From positions 2,666,001 through 2,730,000 of the forward strand of contig NZ_FBXK01000005.1 of NCBI RefSeq assembly GCF_900013425.1: a stretch of DNA of 64,000 nucleotides, in the 5' to 3' direction. The DNA is from Sphingobium sp. Z007. Lineage in GTDB: Bacteria > Pseudomonadota > Alphaproteobacteria > Sphingomonadales > Sphingomonadaceae. The notes below the pieces were generated by a model. It was given only the letters and a program-made list of their open reading frames with translations. It searched no databases and was not told where the DNA came from. A program made the position numbers and the translations under genes. Positions 18,430-26,177 of this stretch are shown here, piece after piece. Each line of letters opens with the position of its first letter. Position 1 is the first letter of the stretch.

Positions 18430-19260
18430 ATGGACGCGTGCTGCGTTGTCACGATAATGTCATCGTTTCCCGTCGCGCAACCTGGGGCGGGGTTCAAGGA
18501 TATCATCGTCGTGCCGCCTTACGCTCAAACTGTCAGCAGTTTCTGGAAAGACCGCCTTGCGCCCGGCCCGCGCGCGGCGCAGCTTCCGCCTTTGCAACAG
18601 CTGCTGGGCAATCTGAGCGTCCCTTTCGACCTTGGCCGGACCCGTGCGCAGGCCGCGCTGCTCGCCAGCCAGATGCAGGGGGACGGGCGGTCGGTGCTGC
18701 TGATCCCCGGCCTGATGGCGTCGGAACAGCGAATGGGCTGGCTGCGCGACATATTGACCGCCGCCGGTTATAACGCGCATGACTGGGGCATGGGCCGCAA
18801 TTTCGGGCCGAAGCCTGATAGCCTGGACAAGATCGACCGGCGCGTGGACGCAATCCGCAAGGAGACCGGGGCACCGGTGACGCTGGTCGGATGGAGCCTG
18901 GGCGGCTTGTATGCGCGCGAATATGCGAAATTTGCGACGCATAAGGTGGGTGGCGTGGTGACGATGGGCACGCCCTTTTCCGGCGACCCGCGCGCCAACC
19001 ATGCCTGGCGGCTGTACCAGCTGGTGTCGGGCTTTCCGGTCGATCGGCCGCCCTTTCCCTGCACCCGCGAAGCCAAGCCGCCGGTGCCGACCGTGGCGCT
19101 GTGGTCGCAGCGCGACGGCGTGATCCTGCCCGAATGCGCCAAGGGCCGCGCGGGCGAGCGCGACAAGGCGATCGAGGTGGACTGCACCCATATGGGCTTT
19201 GCCGCCTCGCCGGAAGGGATCGCGGCGGTGGGTAAGGCGCTGGAGGCGATCGCCGCCTGA
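18430..19260 (+). CDS. Alpha/beta-hydrolase, esterase/lipase-like
   Basis: Up to 276 residues. The core has VLLIPGLMASEQRM (oxyanion region), the nucleophile elbow GWSLGG, GVVTMGTPFSG and a late His in DCTHMGFAA, giving the Ser-Asp-His pattern of a triacylglycerol-lipase-like hydrolase. No signal peptide is clear. The start is uncertain: ATG at 18430, ATG at 18457, or a GTG at 18511 preceded by AAGGAT; the first conserved residues begin near PPYAQTVSSFWKDRL. Substrate unknown. The plus strand after it is gene-poor for over 500 bases. Confidence 0.78.
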   Translation: MDACCVVTIMSSFPVAQPGAGFKDIIVVPPYAQTVSSFWKDRLAPGPRAAQLPPLQQLLGNLSVPFDLGRTRAQAALLASQMQGDGRSVLLIPGLMASEQRMGWLRDILTAAGYNAHDWGMGRNFGPKPDSLDKIDRRVDAIRKETGAPVTLVGWSLGGLYAREYAKFATHKVGGVVTMGTPFSGDPRANHAWRLYQLVSGFPVDRPPFPCTREAKPPVPTVALWSQRDGVILPECAKGRAGERDKAIEVDCTHMGFAASPEGIAAVGKALEAIAA

Positions 19261-19779
19261 GTTGGTCCTGCAGCGCGATTCGGGTGCGATGAAGCGACCG
19301 ACAGGGTCACGGGCCTGAAGTTCACACCATCGTTGGCATCGCGTTTCTGCGCTTTTTCGCGGCAATAGCGCCGGGCCGCGACCCGGCCAAGTATCGCTGC
19401 CGCCCCGGCCACGCGCGGGTCGGGTCACATCCACGCGCCAGTAGGGTAACGGGAACGCGCCATGTGGGTCACAGGCTGGCGGCAGGGCTGGGGCGATCGG
19501 CAGGGTGGAACGGGTGCAGAGGGCATGTGGGTCCATCAACAAGGATAGATCAGAGGAAATCCTACATTGGAAGAGGAATAGGAGAGGCGGCCGCGGTGGT
19601 GACCAACCGGCGAGTGAGACGGTTGTTCTTTTCTTCTCTGCGTTCTCTGCGCCTTTGCGCGATTAAATTTTCTCGCGCAAAGGCGCAGAGAACGCAGAAG
19701 AATAAGAACTATCGGCTCATCTCTGGATGGCGAGAAAGGGTGGGAAGGCGACTGTCGGGTCGTGAGCATTGCGCGATGA
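19261..19779. other. Gene-poor interval with a large inverted repeat
   Basis: About 520 bases without a gene I can support. Open frames in it are extensions of antisense frames from the hydrolase gene and show no recognisable protein. The right half holds the large inverted repeat listed at 19631-19702. The left half looks like ordinary high-GC DNA and could be decayed coding sequence, but I cannot name a parent gene. Confidence 0.5.
19631..19702. repeat. Long inverted repeat (30-base arms), cruciform/hairpin-forming
   Basis: The left arm begins at 19631 and reads through CTGCGTTCTCTGCGCC and TTTGCGCGA; the right arm 19673-19702 is its reverse complement apart from a small insertion (TCT duplication) near the outer end. 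The loop is about 10 A/T-rich bases. The arm contains the CTCTGCGCCTTTGCG word that recurs in intergenic repeats of many bacterial genomes. Confidence 0.8.
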
Positions 19780-20163
19780 TTAGCTGACATCCCCGTGCAA
19801 TGTGGCTGGCGCGGCATTGATTGCAAAAGCGGCCCCCTCAAACTCTATTGCAGACGTATCCTCACCGCCTATGGAATAGCCCTCCAAAAGGCTCATTCGC
19901 CCATGCTTAAAGAACAGTAGCATACCAAGCCCGTATTCCATGCCATCGACGCTCGCATATACGTTCAGCCCCAGAGGGCTGGATACGATCGCGGCAGGTG
20001 CGAGCGACGACACCGATATCGTCGTGAAGAAGCCGCCACCGGTATTTTCTCGCTTCTCAACCTTCGCAGATTGAAGCTGCTCGCTCAACGGACCGAAATA
20101 ATCCGGCTTTTCGGCCACGATTGCCTCTATGGCCGCGCGCTCTAATTCTGTCAGTTGCGTCAT
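19780..20163 (-). CDS. Conserved-looking hypothetical protein
   Basis: A 127-residue soluble protein with an ATG start and no signal peptide. Features seen: an N-terminal helix MTQLTELERAAIEAIVAEKPDYFGPLSEQL, then KVEKRENTGGGFFTTISV, a strand pair, and FKHGRMSLLEGYSIGG. The REN-TG-GFFT and LLEGYS words resemble a widespread family of small uncharacterised proteins, but I cannot name it. Its base composition is less GC-rich than its neighbours, which, with the long inverted repeat beside it, may point to recent acquisition. Confidence 0.6.
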   Translation of the reverse strand: MTQLTELERAAIEAIVAEKPDYFGPLSEQLQSAKVEKRENTGGGFFTTISVSSLAPAAIVSSPLGLNVYASVDGMEYGLGMLLFFKHGRMSLLEGYSIGGEDTSAIEFEGAAFAINAAPATLHGDVS

Positions 20164-20291
20164 GGATCATGATTATTCCACTCACCGGTAGTGTCCGCAA
20201 CTAGGCACCGGATTTCAACGGATGAGCGGCAAAGAATGGTCGTTTCCTGTCATTCATCGACAGGCAGACGAGCAATTCGTCGTGCCCGCCC

Positions 20292-21620
20292 TCAGGATTG
20301 CAGGCGCGTTAAGGCCTTTTCCCGGCCTATCAGCGGCAGAAGCTGCCCCATGTCGGGACCGTGATCGAGGCCCGTCAGCGCGCGGCGCAGGGGGAGGAAG
20401 AGGGTCTTGCCCTTGCGGCCGGTTTCGTCCTTCAGCGCGCCCGTCAGCGTGCGCCAGATGTCGGCGTCGAAGGGGGCCTCCAACAGGATACGGTGCGCGA
20501 TGGCGAGAAAATCTCGGTCTTCTTCCGCCGCTGCCGGTGCGTCAATCGGTCCGGTGACGATGCGCCACCAGTCGGCGGCACCCGCGACCGTTTCCAGATT
20601 GGGGCGGATCGCGTCCCAGGCGGCGGCGTCCATGCCGTCCGGCAGGCGATCGGCTACGGCTTCGAAAGGCAGGAGATGGACGATCTTCTGGTTGAGTGTC
20701 GCCAGTTCCGCTTCATCGAAGCGGGCGGGGGCGCGGCCGAAATGGGCGAAGTCGAAGCTGTCGATCAGCGGCTGGATATCCGCGAACGGCTCGACGGGCT
20801 GCGAACTGCCCAGGCGCGCGAGCAGCGAGGCGATGGCAGCCGCTTCCAGGCCGATCTCACGGAAATGGGCGACGCCGAGCGACCCCAAACGCTTGGACAG
20901 TTTGCCTTCGCTGCCGGTCAGCAGCGCTTCATGCGCAAAGGCGGGGAGCGGTGCGCCCAAGGCCGTGAACATCTGAATCTGGGTCGCGGTGTTGGAGACA
21001 TGATCCTCGCCGCGCAGGACATGGGTGATGCCCATAGCGACGTCATCGATGACCGAGGGCAGCATGTAGAGCCAGGAGCCGTCGGCGCGGCGGATGACGG
21101 GATCGGACAGGAGTTTGGGGTCGAAGCGCTGGTCGCCGCGGATGAGGTCGGTCCAGGCGATCGGCTGGTCATGGTCGAGCTTGAAACGCCAATGGGGGGT
21201 GCGGCCTTCGGCTTCATGAGCCGCGATCTGGTCCGGGGTCAGCGACAGGGCGGCGCGGTCATAGACCGGGGGCAGGCCGCGGCCGAGCAGGATTTTGCGG
21301 CGCAGGTCAAGTTCCTGGGCGGTTTCATAGGCGGGATAGACATGGCCGGACGCCTTGAGCGCTTCGAACCGCGCTTCGTAGAGGGCGAATCGGTCGGACT
21401 GTTTCTCTTCGCCGTCCCAGTGGAGGCCGAGCCATTGCAGGTCAGCCTTGATCGAGTCCGCATATTCGGGACGCGAGCGTTCGAGGTCGGTATCGTCCAG
21501 GCGCAGGAGGAATTGGCCGCCCGATTTGCGCGCCCACAGCCAGTTGTGGAGCGCAGCGCGGATATTGCCGACATGGAGGTGGCCGGTCGGCGACGGGGCG
21601 AAGCGGGTGATGACGGTCAT
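20292..21620 (-). CDS. gltX: Glutamyl-tRNA synthetase
   Basis: Charges tRNA-Glu. It has 442 residues from ATG 21620; 32 further upstream codons are open but precede the conserved class-I start TRFAPSPTGHLHVGN. The HIGH motif appears as HLHV and the KMSKS motif as GKLSKRLG. WLYMLPSVIDD and ITHVLRGEDHVSNT are typical. It lacks an extra zinc-binding segment and is of the shorter alphaproteobacterial type; whether it also charges tRNA-Gln cannot be judged. A hairpin repeat separates it from nadE upstream. Confidence 0.95.
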   Translation of the reverse strand: MTVITRFAPSPTGHLHVGNIRAALHNWLWARKSGGQFLLRLDDTDLERSRPEYADSIKADLQWLGLHWDGEEKQSDRFALYEARFEALKASGHVYPAYETAQELDLRRKILLGRGLPPVYDRAALSLTPDQIAAHEAEGRTPHWRFKLDHDQPIAWTDLIRGDQRFDPKLLSDPVIRRADGSWLYMLPSVIDDVAMGITHVLRGEDHVSNTATQIQMFTALGAPLPAFAHEALLTGSEGKLSKRLGSLGVAHFREIGLEAAAIASLLARLGSSQPVEPFADIQPLIDSFDFAHFGRAPARFDEAELATLNQKIVHLLPFEAVADRLPDGMDAAAWDAIRPNLETVAGAADWWRIVTGPIDAPAAAEEDRDFLAIAHRILLEAPFDADIWRTLTGALKDETGRKGKTLFLPLRRALTGLDHGPDMGQLLPLIGREKALTRLQS

Positions 21621-21634
21621 AGTTGGTCCTAAAC

Positions 21635-21736
21635 CCGTTCGTGCTGAGTAGGAGCTGCGCCTATCGAAGCCCCGTTTATCGAAGCATCCTTCGATACGCC
21701 ATTTCGACAAGCTCAATGGCTACTCAGGACGAACGG
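21635..21736. repeat. Dispersed hairpin repeat, copy 1
   Basis: The outer arms CCGTTCGTGCTGAGTA (21635-21650) and TACTCAGGACGAACGG (21721-21736) are near-complementary, and inner TATCGAAG / CTTCGATA words extend the pairing. It lies between nadE and gltX. Related elements occur at 29183, 33585, 37658 and 60837. Confidence 0.75.
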
Positions 21737-21749
21737 ACTTTTGCATTAG

Positions 21750-23411
21750 TTATATCGTACGGAAGCCGTTGGTGATCGGGTAGCGGCGGTCGCGGCCGAA
21801 ATTGCGGGTGCCCAGTTTGACGCCGGGGGGCGATTGGCGACGCTTATATTCGGCGACGTAGAGCAGGCGCTCGATCCGGGCGACGGTGTCCTTCTCGAAC
21901 CCGCGCTCGACCAGCTGATCGACCGACAATTCCTCCTCGACCAGGCCGTAGAGGATTGGGTCCAGGACTTCATAGGGCGGCAGGCTGTCGTCGTCGCGCT
22001 GATTGTCGCGCAGTTCGGCGCTGGGCGGCTTGGTGATGACGCGCTGCGGCATCACCGGGCCTTCCGGGCCGATGCCAGCGCCAAGTGACGGGACGTTTTC
22101 GTTGCGCCAGCGGCACAGGTCGAACACGGTGGTCTTGTAGGCGTCCTTGAGTACCGAATAGCCGCCCGCCATGTCGCCATAGATGGTGGCGTAGCCGACC
22201 GACATCTCGCTCTTGTTGCCGGTGGTGAGCAGCATATGACCATATTTGTTGGACAGGGCCATCAGCGTCACGCCGCGGATGCGGGACTGGATATTTTCTT
22301 CGGTCAGGTCGCGCTGGCGCCCTTCGAAAACCGGGGCGAGCATCGTGTCGAAGGCGGCGACGGCCGGTTCGATCGGAATCGTGTCGTAGCGGACGCCGAG
22401 CAGGCGGGCGCACGCAACCGCATCGTCCAGGCTGTCCTGGCTGGTGAAGCGCGAGGGCATCATGACGCACCAGACGCGGTCGGGGCCAAGCGCATCGACC
22501 GCGACGGCGGCGGACAGGGCGGAATCGATGCCCCCCGAAAGCCCCAGCACGACGCCTGGAAAGCGGTTGCGGTTCACATAGTCGCGCAGGCCAAGGACCA
22601 TGGCGTTGTAAATGTCGGCCGGGCGGTCATCCAGCGGGTGCGGCTCGCCGGGCAGGCACACCCATTGGCCGTCCCGTTTCTCCCATTGGGTGAGCACCAG
22701 CGCCTCTTCCCAGTCGGGGAGTTGCTGGGCCAGGGTCAGGTCGCCGTTCATGACGAAGGAGGCGCCATCGAACACCAGTTCGTCCTGCCCGCCGACGCGG
22801 TTGAGATAGACCAGAGGCAGGCCGGTTTCGCGAACGCGGGTGCCCGCGACGCTGTTGAGGCGGCGATCGTCCTTGTCCACCTCATAGGGGCTGCCATTGG
22901 GGCTGATGAGGATTTCCGCACCTTCGGCCCGCAGATGCGCGGTGACGAAGGGGAACCAGATATCCTCGCAGATGGGGACGCCGATCTTCACGCCCTTGAA
23001 GTCGATCGGCGCGGGCAACGGGCCGGGGGCGAACAGGCGCTTTTCATCGAAGGTGCCGTAATTGGGCAGCTCGCGCTTCTGGCGGATTGCAGTGACCGCG
23101 CCATTTTCCAGCAGGGCGACGACGTTGAAGAGGACGCCCTGCGCCGCGACGACGGTGCCGACCAGCATCGCCGGGCCGCCATCGGCGGTTTCCTGCGCCA
23201 GACGATCAAGCTGATAATTGGCCTGTGTGACCAAAGCGGGCTTGAGGACCAGATCTTCGGGCGGATAGCCGATCAGTTGCAGTTCGGGATAGACGATGAG
23301 GTCGGCGCCCTGCGCCCGCGCCCGCCATTCCAGCATGGCGTCGGCATTGGCCTTCAGGTCGCCCACGGACTGGGTCATCTGCGCGAGCGCGATCACGAGT
23401 TTGTCGGTCAT
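21750..23411 (-). CDS. nadE: Glutamine-dependent NAD+ synthetase
   Basis: Amidates nicotinic acid adenine dinucleotide to NAD+, taking ammonia from glutamine. It has 553 residues in two domains: an N-terminal nitrilase-type glutaminase (Glu in VYPELQLIGYPPEDL, Lys in KRELPNYGTFDE, Cys in VPICEDIWFP) and a C-terminal synthetase with the ATP loop LGLSGGIDSAL and KTTVFDLC. The ATG at 23411 is chosen because conserved sequence begins at LVIALAQM. It is divergent from prs with about 130 bases between the starts. Confidence 0.96.
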   Translation of the reverse strand: MTDKLVIALAQMTQSVGDLKANADAMLEWRARAQGADLIVYPELQLIGYPPEDLVLKPALVTQANYQLDRLAQETADGGPAMLVGTVVAAQGVLFNVVALLENGAVTAIRQKRELPNYGTFDEKRLFAPGPLPAPIDFKGVKIGVPICEDIWFPFVTAHLRAEGAEILISPNGSPYEVDKDDRRLNSVAGTRVRETGLPLVYLNRVGGQDELVFDGASFVMNGDLTLAQQLPDWEEALVLTQWEKRDGQWVCLPGEPHPLDDRPADIYNAMVLGLRDYVNRNRFPGVVLGLSGGIDSALSAAVAVDALGPDRVWCVMMPSRFTSQDSLDDAVACARLLGVRYDTIPIEPAVAAFDTMLAPVFEGRQRDLTEENIQSRIRGVTLMALSNKYGHMLLTTGNKSEMSVGYATIYGDMAGGYSVLKDAYKTTVFDLCRWRNENVPSLGAGIGPEGPVMPQRVITKPPSAELRDNQRDDDSLPPYEVLDPILYGLVEEELSVDQLVERGFEKDTVARIERLLYVAEYKRRQSPPGVKLGTRNFGRDRRYPITNGFRTI

Positions 23412-23542
23412 GCCCCGCGCCCTAGTGCATTTTGACGGCTGGCGCAAAAGCGCCTTTCCACTTGCGCCCCGCGCCGCTACAGGGGCCGCGTTTCGCGCAT
23501 CGTCATCCGTTTGTCACGCCAATCAGCCTGGGGTTTTTCGCC

Positions 23543-24478
23543 ATGAAACTCATGACCGGCAATTCCAACAAGCCGCTCGCGGCCGCTATCGCCGACTATA
23601 TCGAAATTCCCCTGACCGACGCCAGTGTCCGCCGCTTCGCGGACGAAGAAGTTTTCGTGGAAATTCATGAGAATGTCCGCGGCGAAGATGTGTTCGTAAT
23701 CCAGTCGACGTCCTATCCGACCAACGACAATCTGATGGAATTGCTGATCATGATCGATGCGCTGAAACGCGCGTCGGCCAAGCGAATCACGGCGGTCGTC
23801 CCCTATTTCGGCTATGCCCGGCAGGACCGCAAGCCCGGCCCGCGCACGCCGATCAGCGCCAAGCTGGTCGCCAACCTTATCACCACCGCCGGGGCCGACC
23901 GCGTGTTGTCGGTCGATCTGCACGCCGGGCAGATCCAGGGCTTCTTCGACATCCCAACCGACAATCTGTTCGGTGCGCCGGTGATGTCGGCCGATATCCA
24001 GGCGCGTTTCGGCGACAAGAATATCATGGTCGTCTCGCCCGACGTGGGCGGCGTGGTGCGCGCCCGCGCGCTGGCCAAGCGGCTGGACAACGCGCCGCTC
24101 GCCATCGTCGACAAGCGCCGCGAGCGCGCCGGCGAATCCGAAGTGATGAACATCATCGGCGACGTGAAGGGGCGGTTCTGCATCCTGATCGACGATATCG
24201 TCGATTCGGCGGGCACGCTGTGCAACGCCGCCGCCGCGCTCAAGGCGCAGGGGGCCGACGAGGTGATCGCCTATGTCAGCCATGGCGTGCTGTCGGGCGG
24301 CGCGGTCGCGCGGGTCGATGCGTCGGAACTGCTGGAACTGGTCATCACCGATTCGATCCAGGGCACCGAGGCTGTGAACAGCAGCAGCCGCGTGCGCCAC
24401 CTGCCGATCGCGCCGCTGCTGGGCGAAGCGATCAAGCGGATCGCGGACGAGAGTTCGGTATCCAGCCTGTTCGATTGA
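23543..24478 (+). CDS. prs: Ribose-phosphate pyrophosphokinase
   Basis: Makes PRPP from ribose-5-phosphate and ATP for nucleotide, histidine and tryptophan synthesis. It has 311 residues from ATG 23543, normal for bacterial class I PRPP synthetase. Motifs: the flexible loop [47 protein letters not shown] and the PRPP loop [13 protein letters not shown]. The final 25 bases of the gene appear again 73 bases downstream (24528-24552) as an imperfect copy. Confidence 0.97.
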   Translation: MKLMTGNSNKPLAAAIADYIEIPLTDASVRRFADEEVFVEIHENVRGEDVFVIQSTSYPTNDNLMELLIMIDALKRASAKRITAVVPYFGYARQDRKPGPRTPISAKLVANLITTAGADRVLSVDLHAGQIQGFFDIPTDNLFGAPVMSADIQARFGDKNIMVVSPDVGGVVRARALAKRLDNAPLAIVDKRRERAGESEVMNIIGDVKGRFCILIDDIVDSAGTLCNAAAALKAQGADEVIAYVSHGVLSGGAVARVDASELLELVITDSIQGTEAVNSSSRVRHLPIAPLLGEAIKRIADESSVSSLFD

Positions 24479-24552
24479 AAGGAGAATAGGCTGCGAACGA
24501 TCCGGGGGATCGTTCGGCCGAACTCTGTCGGTGTCCAGCCTGTTCGACTGAG
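24455..24552 (+). repeat. Imperfect duplication of the prs 3' end around a hairpin
   Basis: TCGGTATCCAGCCTGTTCGA at 24455 recurs as TCGGTGTCCAGCCTGTTCGA at 24528, both followed by a TGA. Between the copies is a perfect 10-bp stem, CGAACGATCC (24494-24503) with GGATCGTTCG (24507-24516). The hairpin could end the prs transcript although it lacks a U-run. Confidence 0.75.
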
Positions 24553-24557
24553 GACTG

Positions 24558-24794
24558 TCAGGCCGCTGGGAGAATCACCAGCGGCACCGTCAGGATCATG
24601 ACCAGTGCGACGACGATGCGCTGGGCGCGCGAGATCCCGAGCGGCTTTTCGCGCCAGAGCATCGGGCAGGCGAGCAGCGCAAAGCCGATCGCGAGGTTGG
24701 ACAATGTCACCGATCCGCCAATCGGCATGTCCTGCCGCAGGGCGAGGCCCGCGAACAGGCCGACGAAACTCAGGAACCAGCCGATCAGCGCCAT
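24558..24794 (-). CDS. Small hypothetical membrane protein
   Basis: 78 residues with hydrophobic segments at about 2-18, 30-45 and 58-76, separated by RQD and WREKPLGISRAQR. There is no recognisable family. It is convergent with prs and lies 48 bases downstream of the VOC gene on the same strand, so the two may be co-transcribed. Support is the clean membrane pattern and the tight fit between neighbours. Confidence 0.55.
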   Translation of the reverse strand: MALIGWFLSFVGLFAGLALRQDMPIGGSVTLSNLAIGFALLACPMLWREKPLGISRAQRIVVALVMILTVPLVILPAA

Positions 24795-24842
24795 GCGCCC
24801 CCCTTTGACGATGCAGGATAGAACGGTCGGGTTGCCGAAGGC

Positions 24843-25265
24843 TTAATCGGTCCAGGGATCGTAGCTGCCGAAGCTCCAGACATTGCCTTCGGGATCGAGC
24901 GCGGTGTAGCCGCGGCCGGGATAGCCGTCATTATCCTGGGGTTCCTGCACCACCACCGCGCCTTCGTTGCGGGCGTGGAGGCAGTGGGCGTCAGGATCGG
25001 ACACGACGATATAGACGCAGGCGGTGGTGCCGCCAAGCTCGCGGACGGTGGACCAGGTGTAGAGCGATTCGTCCTCCATATCCTTGACGCTGCCGAGCAT
25101 GACCATGCCCTCCCCCAGCACCAGTTGGGCGTGGTGGATGATCGTGGAATCACTATCGTCGGCATGGACGGCATGGCGGGTGAAGCCGAACGCGGCGCAC
25201 AGGAAATCGATCGCGGCGGGGGCATCGGCGTAGCGCAGGCATGGGATGACGGGCGAACCGGGCAT
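24843..25265 (-). CDS. VOC (glyoxalase/bleomycin-resistance) superfamily protein
   Basis: 140 residues with the paired beta-alpha-beta-beta-beta fold of the VOC superfamily: PCLRYADAPAAIDFLCAAFGF at the N-terminus, LVLGEGMVMLG in the middle and GRGYTALDPEGNVWSFG at the end. The His in HHAQLVLGEG may be a metal ligand. It resembles the PhnB-like subgroup. The substrate is unknown. It is divergent from hisN. Confidence 0.82.
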   Translation of the reverse strand: MPGSPVIPCLRYADAPAAIDFLCAAFGFTRHAVHADDSDSTIIHHAQLVLGEGMVMLGSVKDMEDESLYTWSTVRELGGTTACVYIVVSDPDAHCLHARNEGAVVVQEPQDNDGYPGRGYTALDPEGNVWSFGSYDPWTD

Positions 25266-25332
25266 CTTCCTCTCCTTCTTTCGTCTGTGGTTCAGTCTAG
25301 CCTAAGCGCGACGCAACCGCTAGGCGAAGGGC

Positions 25333-26145
25333 ATGACAACCCGCGACGACCTGGCCCTTGCCAACCGCCTTGCCGATGCCGCAGGCACGGCGATCCGCCC
25401 CTTTTTCCGTGCGCGATATGACATGGAGTTGAAGGCGGACAAATCGCCGGTGACGGAGGCCGATCGCGCCGCCGAAGCCGCGATCCGCGCGATATTGGAG
25501 AAGGAACGGCCGGGCGACGGCATCATCGGCGAAGAATATGGATCAGTGCGCGAAGATGCCGAGCGAGTGTGGATTCTCGATCCGATCGACGGGACGCGCA
25601 GTTTCATCGCCGGACGGCCGATTTTCGGCACGCTGATCGCGCTGACGCAAGCGGGCTGGCCGACCATCGGCATCATCGACCAGCCGATCGCGCGGGAACG
25701 CTGGGCCGGGATGAGCGGGCAGCCGACGACGTTCAACGGCCAGCCGGTGCGGACGCGGGCGTGCAAAGCGCTGGAGGGTGCGGGGATCGCCACGACCAGC
25801 CCGCATCTGTTCGGCGAGGGTGACGTGCCCGCCTATATGGCGCTGGTCGCCGCAGTGTCGGGCGGGTCCCCGCGCCAGGGGCCGGTCTATGGCGGGGACT
25901 GCTATAATTATGGGCTGCTGGCGTCGGGTTTCCTGGACATCGTTATCGAATCGGGCCTGCAAAGCTATGATTTCGCCGCGCTGGTGCCGGTGGTCGAGGG
26001 CGCGGGCGGGCTGATGTGCGACTGGAACGGCGAGCCGCTGACGGCTGACAGCGAAGGCCATGTGCTGGCGCTGGGCGATCCGGCGCGGCTGGAGGATGTG
26101 CTGGAGGCGTTGGGCAGCGCGCCGGACCATCATCACGACCATTGA
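25333..26145 (+). CDS. hisN: Histidinol-phosphatase, inositol-monophosphatase family
   Basis: Dephosphorylates histidinol phosphate in histidine synthesis; this is the IMPase-type enzyme used by many alphaproteobacteria and actinobacteria. It has 270 residues. Metal-site motifs: DKSPVTEADRAAE, GIIGEEYG, WILDPIDGTRSFIAGRP and SYDFAALVPVVEGAGG. It has a His/Asp-rich tail, DHHHDH, that is not part of the core fold. It is monocistronic and convergent with the AsmA gene. A general inositol-phosphatase role cannot be excluded. Confidence 0.88.
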   Translation: MTTRDDLALANRLADAAGTAIRPFFRARYDMELKADKSPVTEADRAAEAAIRAILEKERPGDGIIGEEYGSVREDAERVWILDPIDGTRSFIAGRPIFGTLIALTQAGWPTIGIIDQPIARERWAGMSGQPTTFNGQPVRTRACKALEGAGIATTSPHLFGEGDVPAYMALVAAVSGGSPRQGPVYGGDCYNYGLLASGFLDIVIESGLQSYDFAALVPVVEGAGGLMCDWNGEPLTADSEGHVLALGDPARLEDVLEALGSAPDHHHDH

Positions 26146-26177
26146 TCGACTGAAGGCAGTCTAGCGGCGGGCCGCGA

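Noticed and set aside
18768..19412. Minus-strand frame reaching into the gap after the esterase gene
   Set aside because: Mostly antisense to the esterase, with no ribosome site and no recognisable domain.
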